DNA from: Cyathus striatus
Taxonomy: Eukaryota; Basidiomycota; Agaricomycetes; Agaricales; Nidulariaceae
Assembly (NCBI GenBank): GCA_025738555.1
Contig: JAOVFP010000001.1
Span: 2,852,001-2,916,000, forward strand
DNA: 64,000 bases
Direction: 5' to 3'
Shown here: positions 24,444-36,399 of the stretch, piece by piece
Layout: every line of letters starts with the position of its first letter
Numbering within the stretch: position 1 is the first letter of the stretch
The notes under the pieces: model-generated
The model's input: only the letters and a program-made list of their open reading frames with translations
What the model was told of the DNA's origin: nothing
Database searches by the model: none
Position numbers and translations under genes: made by a program

Positions 24444-25188
24444 CCATGGTATAGACAGAAGTGCGTAGATCTGAAGAAGATTAAGTAACTTGAATCTGGC
24501 AGGATTAGAAAAAAAAAAAAGCTTCTACTTCGAAGATTTTGATATTTAAAACCGTAATATGATATGCTACGTAAATGACTGCGGATGCATGATGTTTAAA
24601 TGACGCCGAACTTCAGCGCATTCAACTTCGAACGAAAACATCGAGATTCAGATACCTGGTCCATGTTCGACAGCCCAGTCACGTGGCAAAGAAAGTTGTT
24701 GATCCGGATGATTCCCGGGGGGTTTGGATTTTCAAGTTCTCCACTTTGCTCTAGCTTCCTACTTACAAGCTACAGCGTATATTTTCTTTTTAAACTTATC
24801 TCACCATATCGCTGGCAGTATTGTAATAGTGTTGGTTTTGAATGTCCCTTTATGAGCTGGAAGAAGTTTGGGAGGGCGTAGTTGAGTATATTAAAACGTT
24901 TTTTTCATACATCATGCCTTCCTCGTATAATGAAGTGCTGTAGCAGCCCAGAAAATTCTTATGGCCCATAGTTTTGGATTGCGACAGCACAGCGATGGAA
25001 GCGCAAGTCATCTAACACGGTCACTCGGTGACCTTGTCTTTATCGCTGCTACTCCAACCTCTTACCTTGGTGCAGACTCATTACAATAATCTCCGAAATG
25101 CTCAGTGCAGCCGATGTTCTACTGCACTCTGAAAGCTGTATGCAAAACACTGCGGAGAAACTCACAAACGCTCGCCACTATGCTATTA
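24444..25188. other. Upstream region of array copy 4
   Basis: This is the promoter-distal part of the duplicated segment, matching 62244-63008. No gene is supported; short open frames here are not conserved as protein. Confidence 0.4.
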
Positions 25189-25203
25189 GATGATCGACGA
25201 GGT
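25189..25203 (+). promoter_or_regulatory. Conserved upstream motif of AAA array copy 4
   Basis: GATGATCGACGAGGT is one base different from the copy 2 and copy 3 motif and lies 290 bp before the copy 4 start codon. A TATA-like run (catatatatat) lies about 75 bp before the start. Confidence 0.45.
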
Positions 25204-25478
25204 GGTCATGTATCACAGCTGCACACCTCAACAGCGAGAACATGGCATAGATTGGGTAAACATTTAGCGGCGTCATCATACTATGGATGAAACGCTGTAG
25301 ATGCTTCTTCCATTCATATCTTCTACAGGACGGACTATTCTAACAGTATAGTCGATCTGAAGCTCCTCTTATTACAGCAATCCACCCGTGCGCGTCTCAA
25401 ATAACATATATATATCGGCTCTGAGAAATAGACCCAGAAACAATCCCTAGAACTGAATAAACCTAGAACTAGACAAAC

Positions 25479-28400
25479 ATGATTAACACTACTCAACCTA
25501 CCACTTTCCCTGAAGGCTTGGCTAGCAAGATTCTATGGTCGCCACACATTGACCACGGTAATGCTACTGGCTTTCATCACCACGTATCCTCTAATGACCG
25601 CGACTACTAGGATCCGGAAGAAATTCACGAGCCAGCTATGTCCTTGTCACCTCCGATTCTCAGAGCCGTCTTGCATCCCCCAGCGCGGAGGACCTTACGC
25701 CTTCCAGCAAGGAAGTGTCTGTCACCGAGACGAAAATTTCCGACACGTCGATGGAGCCCGTCCCCCTCGTTGCTGGTGAACTGAATGCCGGTCTTGATGA
25801 CGCTACAGAGCCCATCATCAATAACGTTGTAACTGCTGACAATAGCTCCTCCAATGGGGAGGAAACGCAGACTCAGGACGATCTTACCATTCCTAACCTT
25901 CCAGATAGCATCCAGAATGAAATAAACGCGCGCGTATCCTACAAATTTACAGTTGACGTCCAAATGGAGGCGATAAAAGCCCACAAGACTTTCCTTGCCG
26001 AGAAGAAACCGATCGTTGAACCGGTCGTTCACCTTTACTGCCCCCACGGTGGATGTCATGAAATTATCGACAAGGCTGTCAGAACTATTGCAAAGCATGA
26101 GGGCGCTGAGATTTTAACCCTTGATGCTTTCGAGCTTTCTTCTGCGGGCATATATGGCGATCGTAAGCAAACTTTTTGTTAACTGTTCCCTATATATCTA
26201 ACGGCACCACTTCTAGAGTTCTATGAAGCCCTCTCTGCATCGTATAGGCATCCAATTATCCCCAATGAAATAGTAGAGAATAAAGCTAGCTCGAATAGCG
26301 ACACCGACAAGGACAGCAGCGGTTGTTCATCCATCAAGGAAAGCGCGAGAGAATGCAAAAAGGAAGGGACAGAACAGTGTGGAGACGCCGACAAAGGGAA
26401 GCAAGGGGAGGAGATACAGATACAGATTCGGAAGGACGAAGAGCTGAAGAAGCTGGACTCTGGTATTCAGGCAATATTTGATTCTCTTATCTCTATTTCC
26501 TCGTGCCAGGGTCTTCAGGATACTGCAGCTTCTACAAAGAAACGCATTATCTACATTCGAGATTTCGGCAGCATTGCCAAAGTAGCCGCTACCTTCGTTG
26601 TACGCCTTCTACGTGCCATCCATGCCCGTCGCGCTGCAAAGTTCTCCGATGGCGTGGAGTCGGAAGATCTCATCCAGCCAACGATACTCATCCTTGGATA
26701 TTCGAATACTACTAACAACATTTCGGAGTCGGTCTTTGTTCGCGGTGGCGAGACACTCAGGAAGGCGCTGCCTTCGATTGGTGCAGAGTTTCTTCGGGAA
26801 GACCTGACCTCGATAACTTTGTCTCCCATTGCTTCCCGGTTTTTCTTGGGATCCCTAGTTGTGGAGGGAGAGAACAAAAGTTCTCATTCAAATGACTCCG
26901 ATGACGATCATCACAGCATTGTCTTGAAGTTTTCACTTCTCAAGTTGCTAAGTGATATGCCAATGCCAAAGTCAATGACGTCAGTAACCGCCAGTAGTGC
27001 CTCTTCCTCTCTCAAGGAGTTCAAATGCTCGGTCTTCAACGGTCCTACTTTCTCTCTGGACAGCTTCGATTTATCGTCCGCGTCGCTGGCAATGTCTATC
27101 TTCTTTAAAGATCCTGAAAAAAAGGCATTCACTGCATTAGAAAAGAGTCTATGTGATCGGCGGATGACGAGCATGGCTAATGCGTGGTTTAGAATATCCC
27201 TTGCTCAGCGAAGGAGGCGCCTTGCTTGTGATGATGTTATTGCTTTTCTGGGGGATGATGAGGATCTTCAGAAGGACCTGGTCTTGGAGGAGAAGAAGAA
27301 GAAGAGGGGTCAAGGCAAGAAAGATTTGGAGAAGCCAAAGGAGCATAGTCCGTATAAGGGACAGGATCTACTTGCTCGTCTAGCCCAACTCACTGATTCG
27401 AGCATTTCTGTCACACTGGATCAAGCGGTAGCTATTGCCCTTGGACTGGGCAATCCTGGACAGACCTCCGAACTTGATATTCCAGAAGTTCCTTTTTCTG
27501 CGTTTTCGAAGGCTTTCCGGATGCTTATTCATAATCATAAATCTCGTACGGAATGGAGAAATGAACAGTCGGAATTGGAGGAGGAAGACGATGATAGTGA
27601 AGATAGAGATGATGAAGATGAAGACCCGGTGGTTAAAGCTGTTAAAAATGCAGATAACCTGACACAGCATGAAAGCCAGATGCTTTCTTGTATCGTTAAT
27701 CCAAGTATGTAAGTCTTCATTGTTAGTATTATGTCTTTCTAACTGATCCTTGCAGATGAGCTGACTACGTCGTTCGAGGATATTTGCATCCCGGAGAAGA
27801 TCGTAGACACTCTTCGCACTATCATATCGTTGCGCCTCAAATTCCCTAGTGCGTTCGCGTCTGGCGTTCTAGGTAGGGAATCTATGGGAGGTGTGCTACT
27901 CTATGGGCCTCCTGGCACTGGGAAGACGATGGTTTGCAGAGCGGTGGCCAGTGAGTGTGGCGCGCGGATGCTTGTCATCAAACCAAGCGATATCATGGAC
28001 AAGCATGTTGGGGAATCAGAGAAACTCGTGAAGGCAATATTCGTACGTTTATTCTTATAGATTGACAAACAGCACTTTAATAAGCGAGTACTTTACAGAC
28101 TCTTGCTTATCGTCTTGCTCCTTGTTTGATATTTATAGACGAACTTGATTCGTTCTTTGGTAAGAGAAAGGATGACGATAAGAAATGGGTCAGGGATATG
28201 GTAAGCTAGTATTTCCTCTTAGTCGACTCTCGTGCTCACATCTGGTCAGCTTTCGGAATTCCTCCAATCTATGGATGGGCTGAAGTCTGCAAAGAAGAAC
28301 AAAGATGCTGGTGTTGTTCTGATTGGTGCTACTAATAGGGTGCGCATAATAAACCATCTAGCAACGCTGTATTCTGAGCCATCATTAAATAGCCTCAAGA

Positions 28401-29833
28401 CATCGATGAGGCAGTCATCCGTCGTCTGCCTAGTCGCATGATGCTAGATGCGCCGGATGAGAAACAGAGAAAACGTATGTTTACTTACAACTTCCTTCGA
28501 CACTGTCTAACGTCTAGCTCAGGTATCCTGGAATTGCACCTCCGAGGAGAAGCCCTTGATGATGATGTGAGACTCCACGAGATCGCAGTGAAAACCACCA
28601 ATTATTCCGGATCCGATCTCAAGAGTAAGTCACCGACCTCTTGTAATTTACGTTAGTGTTAATGTTACCACAGACGTTTGCGTTTCTGCTGCCATGACTT
28701 CTGTTAAAGAGGCAGTTGGGACGTTTAGATGGACACCCATGAAATCTAAAGATGTTCCGAAGGCCGGAGACAAGTCGACCTTTGGTGGTGCCGCGGGAGA
28801 CGAAGAAACCGAGAACGCCAAGGTGAAGATTGACAAGAGAACCGTGAAGATGAAGCACCTCCTAGCAGCTCTTGATGAAGTCCCTGGTTCTCTCACCAAC
28901 AATACAACTGGACAGAGCGAGCTTCATCGCTGGCATACGCAGTATGGAGCTGGAGCTTCTTCACGACCAAATTACGGTGCTGGTATTGGTCGATTTGGTG
29001 ATTACACTGGGGCCAGTTCCAAGACCGGTGCTGGTGGACATGGTTTGGGCGGGGGTGGTGCTGGTGCTGGTAAGTATGACTTGGGCGGAGGCGCTGGCGC
29101 TGGTGGTTATGGTTTGGGCAGAAATGCTACAGGTGCTGGTGGGTACGGCTTGGGGGGAAATACCTCTAGTGCTGGCGGACACGGATTAGGTGGGAATACT
29201 ACTGGTGCTGGAGGGTATGGTATTGGAGCCAACAGATTTGGCGCTGGTTCAGGAAGTGGATATGGGGTGGGCGGCAGTAGTATCTTCGGGTCTGGTACCG
29301 GTAGCAACGGCCACAATTCTGGTATAGCTAACAGCAATGCAGCTGGGGCTGCTTCAGACGCGAATGCAAGCTCTTCATCTCCTCTTAATGTTCCTCGGTA
29401 CCCGTACGGTGGAAATCCAGGTGCTTCTGGCGGCTACGGTTCCAACTCCAGCACACCTGCAGGTGGTGCCGAACCCAATCCCAGCGGTGAAAACTTCAAC
29501 CCAGGACGGTTGCCTGGAAGATATCATGAGTACGGGGCACCGAATGGGAACGGAAGCTCAGGCATTCTTGGAGGGGATGGGACTACCTCTGGTTTACCTC
29601 GCTATGGTGGGTTATTCGGAAGTTACGGCGGAGGCAGCGGTGGAGGTGGTATAGGAGGCGGAATCGGAAGTGGAGGGCCCAACAGCTTTGGTGCTGGGGG
29701 CCTTGGAATTGTAGGAGCTGGGGGTGTGTTGGGAGGTCTAGGAAGCGTGCATGGGATGGGAGGGTTTGGGTCCGCAGGAGACAACGGGCACGGTCCGCAT
29801 GCATCGATTGAACAGGTTGACGAACAAAGCTAG
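25479..29833 (+). CDS. AAA+ ATPase with Gly/Tyr-rich tail, array copy 4 (complete)
   Basis: Nine exons (25479-25557, 25611-26162, 26217-27704, 27756-28042, 28099-28200, 28250-28339, 28393-28474, 28523-28624, 28674-29833) sum to 3942 nt, a closed 1313-aa frame. The CPHxxC motif is LYCPHGGCHE. The coil at the start of exon 3 is less basic than in copies 2, 3 and 5, having lost the poly-Arg stretch. The AAA module has GPPGTGKT, FIDELDS, GATNR and RRLPSR. The pore-loop segment is DKHVGESE, with His in place of the usual aromatic. The tail, about 300 residues of GAGGYGLGG-like units, ends HASIEQVDEQS. The 5' half is nearly the same as copy 6 and the 3' half as copy 1, so this gene belongs to the youngest duplicates in the array. 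Confidence 0.91.
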
Positions 29834-30397
29834 ACGCGAGTCCCATGCGTTTACATAGATATTTCATTTTCACTTGTTATTTAGAAATGTGTATTTCTCT
29901 TTCAAACTTCATGCTATTGCTCTTAGAACTTAATCGTGGTCGCGTGACTATGCGTGGGGTTTGGTGATTCGCACTGCTGGCCACCAACTATTCCCACTAC
30001 CTTTTTAGGTAGTAGGGTTTATGTAGGTTGTTGGAAAACGCACTTTGCAGGCCGATCGCTCGGCATTGCTTCGGATCAGAACATGCCTTGTATGGTGAAG
30101 AATTTACCTGTGTTTGCACCTTCCTGTGCCATACACAAGTAATAAAACAGTACAGTAATCAATCAATTGTCAAAACTACGTGTCCATTGCCTTCATCTGT
30201 TGAAATTCGTTCAAGACACCTCAACTCATTCACACTTCTCGTATTGTAACTTTTTTTTACCCAAGGTTTTAACTTTATATCTGCTTTTCTACGTATAAAA
30301 TAGTAAGTTATAAATATAATCCCAGAACTTTGTCAGGGTACTAAATGTATTCATACAAACTTGAAGATTCTGTCTCGCAGGCCTGAAAGACGAAGTC
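29834..30397. other. Spacer between array copy 4 and the F-box gene
   Basis: This holds the 3' flank of copy 4 followed by an AT-rich stretch. No gene is supported. Confidence 0.4.
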
Positions 30398-31783
30398 ATG
30401 TCACAAATAGCCAGCATAAATCACTATAGGCGATCTTCAATTACGATTGATAACCTCCCAAACGATATCCTTCTGGAGATCTTCTATATCGCTTCCCGTG
30501 ATCTACCATCACACTTCATTCGAATGAAACCATCTGGGGCTATAGCTGTCGCCGTTGTTTGCAGCCGCTGGAGGCAGCTTGCCCTTCGTTATCCATTAAT
30601 GTGGACTAACATTTACATTCCAACATACCACCTCTGCCACGCAGAGCTCTTCTTCATTCGATCACAATCAGCTGAGATCGACATAACTTTTGATACTACT
30701 CAGCCAAGCGGACGGATCATCTATTCCGATCGATATCTACGTATTTCAAAACTGATCAAAGATCACGCTGGTCGCATAAGATCACTTTTGGTTCGTACAT
30801 CGGCGTTGGAAGAACTACGAAAGTTTTTCCAATTACACGAGCACGACGTCGTGACAGCACCGATTCTTCAGAAATTTGAAGTTATGGTAAAATATACAGA
30901 GATTGGCATGTGGGATATAGATATCAATCGGCCAATCTTCATCAATACCCCTTCACTACGCCACCTCAGAATAAGCGAGGTTCCCCTCGAATATCTGCCT
31001 CCTTTCGGCACCAACCTCTCGCACTTCGACATGGATGTGTCTGAGGAATACGGTTCGGCTGCTAGTACACTGGAGAAGTTTCAAGGACTTTTTTGTAGTT
31101 GTCCAAACCTAACAAGCTTGGTTATTCGCCGATACAGGCTATCTTCACTGGATGGCACGTCACACAGAAGTTTTTTTCAACGAATTGAAGCTCCTAAACT
31201 CAAATTCCTAGCCATCAGCTCCCATTATGGTCATAATTACCAGTGGGTAGGCAACTGTATGTGCCCAGTAACCAATTTGGTTACCCCAAATTTACAATAT
31301 CTGGAACTGTCCAATCTCCCTGCAACACTATCCCATCATTCGTTTGAGCATTTATCCAGACTCACTCAGAGCTGCAATGATGCTTCATGCTTAACAGTTC
31401 GATTGAACTGCGCAGTATTAACAGATTGTTTAATATCTTTCCTACAAGACCTACCTCCGTCCACCAGTCTCGAATTGATCAATGTTACCACCGACACGCT
31501 TCATCAGGTCCTTTCAATGTCCAACTTCAGCAAAATATCGCTGGATCTAAATTCAATTATTGTCTCCAAGTGGAGTGAAATATTTCCTAAAAGCGGTGTA
31601 GATGTCACTAACCCAGTTGTATTGCATGTTCCACTCTCTTCTTCCTGCAATCCGCATTTGTTAAAAGCTACTTCCATCCACAAAAAGATCTCCATAACAA
31701 ACACCCCATTACGAGAGGGGTTAGTGGAAGCAAACAGCTCCCTTTTCTTTGCCAGCGATGATGATTTATGGGATTACGAGTAA
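30398..31783 (+). CDS. F-box-like domain protein, single exon
   Basis: A continuous 461-codon frame begins MSQIASINHY. Residues about 18-75 form an F-box-like domain: IDNLPNDILLEIFYIAS, then CSRWRQLALRYPLMWTNI. This domain would bind SKP1 in an SCF ubiquitin ligase. The remainder shows loose leucine-rich spacing (LRHLRISEVPLEYLP, LQYLELSNLPATLS) suited to substrate recognition, as in many agaricomycete F-box/LRR-like proteins. There is no intron, signal peptide or membrane segment. It belongs to a large, fast-evolving mushroom family, so the target cannot be guessed. It is the only clear intact gene in the window outside the AAA array and the mobile elements. Confidence 0.85.
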   Translation: MSQIASINHYRRSSITIDNLPNDILLEIFYIASRDLPSHFIRMKPSGAIAVAVVCSRWRQLALRYPLMWTNIYIPTYHLCHAELFFIRSQSAEIDITFDTTQPSGRIIYSDRYLRISKLIKDHAGRIRSLLVRTSALEELRKFFQLHEHDVVTAPILQKFEVMVKYTEIGMWDIDINRPIFINTPSLRHLRISEVPLEYLPPFGTNLSHFDMDVSEEYGSAASTLEKFQGLFCSCPNLTSLVIRRYRLSSLDGTSHRSFFQRIEAPKLKFLAISSHYGHNYQWVGNCMCPVTNLVTPNLQYLELSNLPATLSHHSFEHLSRLTQSCNDASCLTVRLNCAVLTDCLISFLQDLPPSTSLELINVTTDTLHQVLSMSNFSKISLDLNSIIVSKWSEIFPKSGVDVTNPVVLHVPLSSSCNPHLLKATSIHKKISITNTPLREGLVEANSSLFFASDDDLWDYE

Positions 31784-34388
31784 TGCTTATACTATGTAAG
31801 AGAACATACCAAGTACTTCCGCTGTCGTCTGTGCGGCAATATAGAATGACCCACATTTATCAAATACTACCGTGTTAGAAACCGTGAAAGTTTCAGACCT
31901 ACAGTAAGCAGGACGAAAATGGTTAGAAGTACAAGTTCGTTACATCTCCAATCAGGTTCAACCAATACTGACTAAAGCGGCTTGAAATCAACTAATCATT
32001 TATGTAAAATTAGTTTCCACTTACTCGAGTTCATTCTAAGTGACACGAGCTCCTCGACCGTATCGTCTCCCCAGTATCCCACCCAAAAATCCTCTTCTCA
32101 CTCCGCTCTTCTGCAAACAAGGACAGTCTCATTGATGGCCATTTTCGATTTTCTTCCTCTCGAGCTTCAGCACAGTGCAAACGACTAGTGTTTTGAACAC
32201 AGAACGATACTTGGTTTGATCGAGTGACGTTGTGATACGTATCAGACAGTTACAACTTGCTACTCACCAAGGGCGTCACCTTATGGAACTGCGTAGGGGA
32301 GAGGATTTTGCAGTACTTAGTTCGAAGCACCAAGTACTCGCGTGAAAGTTGCCGTCTGGGTGCCGGTATACGTTCCCTTTCGTTGTTCATCGTTCATCTC
32401 ATCGTAGCCACAATGGATGGTACTAGCAAGACCGTTGTGGGGCGCTACCATAGGTACCACTCCACTCAAACCGTAGAGGCGACTGCAATGGCAACATTGT
32501 ACCGATGACACAGTGAGACCGATGGGACTGGCGGTTTGATAGAGAAAAATAGATGCGTATGTGGGACGTTTGAACGAAGACGAAGCTTGGGAGGGTTTCT
32601 TAGCTAGTGCTGATAATAGACATGTATATCTGCAATCGGCTCCTCGACAGGCAGATTACATCAGTATGCATATAATTACATTTACTAAGTGTGAAGACAC
32701 GTAAAACATATTTTTTCCAGCGGCATCGGAAGTAGCATTGTGTCAATAGGAGTCGCCGATAAGTATTTATACCTCCCAGTGAGAGGATGCGCTACTGATA
32801 ATGTGGGCGATGCAAATAGAATTTGATCCCTACGTAGCTCCTAAATTCAGCGTGGTACCAGTGGCTATCTCCATTTTCCGAGCCTCTTCACGTGTATGGA
32901 GAACCACCCTACATGCGAATGTTGAATGCAATACTCGCCCGAGTCTATGAAAACGCATATAAAATTGTCAAAAGGCAGGTTTATAGACGAAGCCGCTTAC
33001 TCGACTGCGAGTGGAGAGTAATCCGTCTAAATCCAGTAAGTTATACTATGATTAGTACCTACGAGGCAGTGGATCACGTACCGTCGTATTCGTGGCCATC
33101 ACTATGTTTGCTGAAGCCACAACTGTCAAGGCATGCATATTTAATTTGAAACCATGTTTGACGATAGAACATACCGAAAATATAGATATAATAGGTGAGC
33201 CCTACTCAAATTTAATTGCAATAGCCTTATAAGTGGTAAACTCATACCTTCACGTAGAACCAAACGGGCTAAATTCGAGGGTCCTTGTTTGACTAGTAAT
33301 AATTTTAGTATGCTCTGGGTTGAGTAGATATCACTGCTTACACGAATAATAAGCTGGTACAATCAATAGTCCCAAATTGACTGTAATCCATATAATCATA
33401 ATCATAATTCTCTATTGTGTACATGGAAATTGACATACCAACATCAAAAGCAAATAGAAAACACCAATCTAAGGCAAGAAATTTGCTTTTCGCACTCGTG
33501 ATTAAGCAGCCCGGTAACATGTAATGTTGTAATGCAGCTGAATATTAAATATAAGAGGTGAAAATTTTGCATTTAAAAGTAGGTTTCGACGTACTTGTTA
33601 TGGAATCGAGGAATCGAGCAGTTGCAACACCGATTGCGACACAAATTCTTATATAGCATACTAACAATATGCCACCTTGCCCCTTGCGATTCCCACAAAC
33701 TGCCCAGGTTCGTATAGCCAAGATAGCTTCAAGATTATGAAGCTGAGAATTACGTTTGTTTACTAGTAGAGTAACTCATCGTAATCACCTTCTGCTGCAA
33801 CTATGCCGATAACGAGAAACCCTATCAACCTTTAAGTTCATGTAGGCCAAGTCGAAATATCTTGACTCACAAGTTTCAACTGCAATCATCAGTTTGCATT
33901 TTGTGCCTGGAATATCAAATGTTATTCGACCTGTTAACCATAATCATCTACATTAGCTGTGAAGGTAGGGACTATATTCCAATGAAGTGGGTGTACATAT
34001 CGTTATGAGGATTGTAAACGGGATATATCTTGCGAGTATATATAATATTTTTATGACACCCCATGGTGCATTCCAGACCAAGTTGACTTCTAGTTCATGT
34101 GTCAGTAAGTAGTCGTAAGTCTGTCATGGATATTAGCATAGAGTTAGTAAAACGTTGTTTCTTTAAGTGACATCCCATTAAGGCAAACGCTGTGACTGAA
34201 CCACTACTCAGTTCCTAGAAAGATGTATTTTTGAAGCACGTTACTTGTTATCTCCTTCATCTATATGTGAACAACAATTTAAGAGCAAGAATAATTGAAA
34301 AATACATTTTCGACTCGCAAATGTTGTAAGGCTACCACAAATTCTTGTTGTAACTCAGCGGGAGACAGCAGAATCATGGTGAGGATAA
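31784..34388. other. 2.6-kb spacer without a recognisable gene
   Basis: AT-rich sequence with only short, unconvincing open frames on both strands. A short stretch near 32131-32190 reads like the start of an F-box (FDFLPLELQ) but stops at once. I see no terminal repeats, array or RNA gene. Confidence 0.4.
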
Positions 34389-34832
34389 TTGCCACAGTAT
34401 AGCAATGTAGTGGTATTTGAAAAGGTTGGAGAGAGGCGCCGGAGTTACTCTCCGGGGGTTAGTTTTACGATACGTGAATATAAAAAGATACAGTGGAAGT
34501 TCATCACCGATGATAATCATATGTTGGATGTGTTGAGAGATGACAGTTGGCACCGGCCCACTCAAATTCGCTCCAACGAAGTTGGCATTGTGGAGGTTTT
34601 GGTATGGAAGGATAGAACTATATCGTTATCGAACCCACGTAAGAAACTGTACGTAGCTTCTGTCCCCACTAGTAGTACTACTCGGCATCATTATGAACAG
34701 CGGTTGGAGATAAGAAAAGGACGATCTTACAAGAAAATTGAATTACCGAACATCAGGCGTGCCCGTCCCATCAGTCCCATCCGCTCCATCCGTCCTATTC
34801 GTCCCATTAATGTATCTTCAACTGGTAACTAG
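34389..34832 (+). CDS. Hypothetical protein of 147 aa, family not recognised
   Basis: An uninterrupted frame begins MPQYSNVVVFEK, is rich in Arg/Lys, and ends in a proline-isoleucine repeat (ISPIRSIRPIRPI). It has no signal peptide or membrane segment and no family that I recognise. Part of it (34643-34711) recurs in decayed form at about 35050-35113, which hints at a former longer or duplicated gene. It could be a real small gene, an exon of a larger one, or chance. Confidence 0.3.
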   Translation: MPQYSNVVVFEKVGERRRSYSPGVSFTIREYKKIQWKFITDDNHMLDVLRDDSWHRPTQIRSNEVGIVEVLVWKDRTISLSNPRKKLYVASVPTSSTTRHHYEQRLEIRKGRSYKKIELPNIRRARPISPIRSIRPIRPINVSSTGN

Positions 34833-35144
34833 AGCTTGAACCTACCAGCCTACTGTAGTAGAAACTGGATGACAGTAGATACTCACTATAAACTTCTAGT
34901 GACAAAGCCTGAGGTCCTTCGAGGTGCTTCTGCTAGATGAGAGGCTGGGATGGATGTATAAGTACTATATAACCTGTTTAAAATTAGTACATTTGTGCAT
35001 TATTTTGCATAGCTATACGAGAGATCTAACAGAAAATTCAGGGCAAAACTTTGTGTGCGTAGCTTCTGTCTCCACTAGTAAGCAGCGTCATTACATGTAA
35101 ATAGCGTTGGTGATACCTAAGTTAAGGACGAACCAAGGTATCGG
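34833..35144. other. Spacer with a decayed partial copy of the preceding ORF
   Basis: Bases 35050-35113 resemble 34643-34711 (the shared 'gtagcttctgtc' and 'ccactagta' blocks, then a 'catta' stretch). Stops interrupt any reading frame. Nothing else is supported. Confidence 0.3.
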
Positions 35145-35537
35145 TGGGTGGCTTCCCGCAAGGATCTGGCGTAGTCTGACGATGCCAGATTTTCAAACTC
35201 CGGATTGTGCCTGGCGCCAGACCGTAAGACGACAAACAATAGACGGACGAAACGGAGATAAGGCGAAGTTGGAATCATGCGGAAACCGGACGAAACTTCC
35301 TTTTGAAGATGTTAGATCGTGAGTAGCTACCTTTCAAGAGGCCTAAAGCTGTTTCGCAAGTCTGCAAGAGGGGGCCCCGGGGGGTACAGCAGGCCTCACC
35401 ATGGATGTTCATGCATCATGCATCATGTCTGGCGTAATCTGACAGTGCTCGAGAATTTGAAATTAGACTCAGCAACCTTGGCACGTCAACATCTGGCGCG
35501 TCAGACTGCGCCAAATCCTTACGGGAAGTCATCCAGT
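35145..35537. repeat. MITE-like inverted-repeat element
   Basis: The left arm (35153-35190) and right arm (35490-35525, inverted) share CTTCCCGYAAGGATYTGGCG followed by YAGTCTGACG with few mismatches. A third partial copy of the core (TCTGGCGTAATCTGAC) lies inside at about 35428-35443. There is no coding content, and I could not fix the outermost ends or a target duplication. Confidence 0.55.
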
Positions 35538-35586
35538 AACGTTCCCAACAAAGATGATGTGATAAATGTAGCTTCAGTCAATGTTT

Positions 35587-36372
35587 AGCAATCTCAATTT
35601 CATGCAGAAAATGTCTGCCATACTACAGAACCCTGGTGTTATTGGTCATCTTATTGCATCGAATCCCCAATTACAAGTATGGCCCCCCAAGTCCGTCAGA
35701 TGTTCCACACTGAACATTTCAGAAACATGCTGCAAGTCCCCATCTCAGCTGCTTCCTCCGTTATCAGTTCTTGTTCTTTCGCTTTGTCCTTTCGAAGATG
35801 AGCTTTTCTATCTCGAATAACGTATCTTCTTGCTCCCCTTTTCAACCTCTGTGTTATCTTATCCAAAATCTAACGTGATCGCTTCAGATCGGACCCACAA
35901 CAATTACAGAGTATGTTGCAGATGGCCCAGATGATGCTTCCCCGCTCCAGGTGTCCCAGGATCGTGCCCCACAACCAACACAACACCCTCCTCGCCATCA
36001 ATCGGTACCACCGCCACTGGTACTAACACAAATACAGGAGCACCTGCACCGCCCTTCTTCGACCCCTTTGCTCTCTTCAGCGCTCCTCCTGCTGGTGGAG
36101 CTGCTCCAGGTGGCATAACCGGTGTCGCTCCCAACCCATTAGGGCTCGACCCCGCTACGTTTCGAGAGATGTTGGGTGGCAGACTGGGCGGATTTGGTGC
36201 ACCACCTGCTCCTGCAGACACCCGGCCTCCTGAGGAGAGATTCCAGGTCCAGCTGCAACAGTTGCAAGATATAGGATTCTCGAATGCCTCACAGAACGTT
36301 CGGGCACTGCTTGCGACCGGTGGGAATGTGCATTCGGCGATAGAGTATATTCTTGGTGGGGGTTGGTTGTGA
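35587..36372 (+). pseudogene. Ubiquilin/DSK2 C-terminal gene fragment
   Basis: Two blocks match the shuttle protein ubiquilin (Dsk2). Bases 35590-35730 give NLNFMQKMSAILQNPGVIGH, IASNPQLQ and, after a frame change, MAPQVRQMFHTEHFRNML, which is the STI1-like repeat region. Bases 35990-36372 read open through a Pro/Gly/Ala linker (FDPFALFSAPPAGG) into a UBA domain (RFQVQLQQLQDIGFSNASQN, then RALLATGGNVHSAIEYILGG) and a stop. UBA domains bind ubiquitin. The N-terminal ubiquitin-like domain is absent and the middle is scrambled, so this is a partial copy, directly followed by LINE sequence. Confidence 0.75.
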
Positions 36373-36399
36373 GCTGTGGGGGTTCGTGAGAGTGGTTCC

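Larger units (their letters stand above)
23140..26262 (+). repeat. Segmental duplication, copy 1 (partner 62060-64000)
   Basis: The sequence from the 'tgttgagcaggtgcccacgc' stretch near 23164, through the upstream region and first two exons of array copy 4, is repeated on the same strand near the window end. Identity in the promoter and exons is very high by eye. The copy here carries a 1.15-kb insertion (23280-24432) that the partner lacks. The right boundary is unknown because the partner leaves the window. Confidence 0.85.

Noticed and set aside
32131..32190. Short peptide resembling an F-box start (FDFLPLELQ)
   Set aside because: It stops after 17 residues and no further F-box or LRR sequence follows in any frame; too short to call even a pseudogene.
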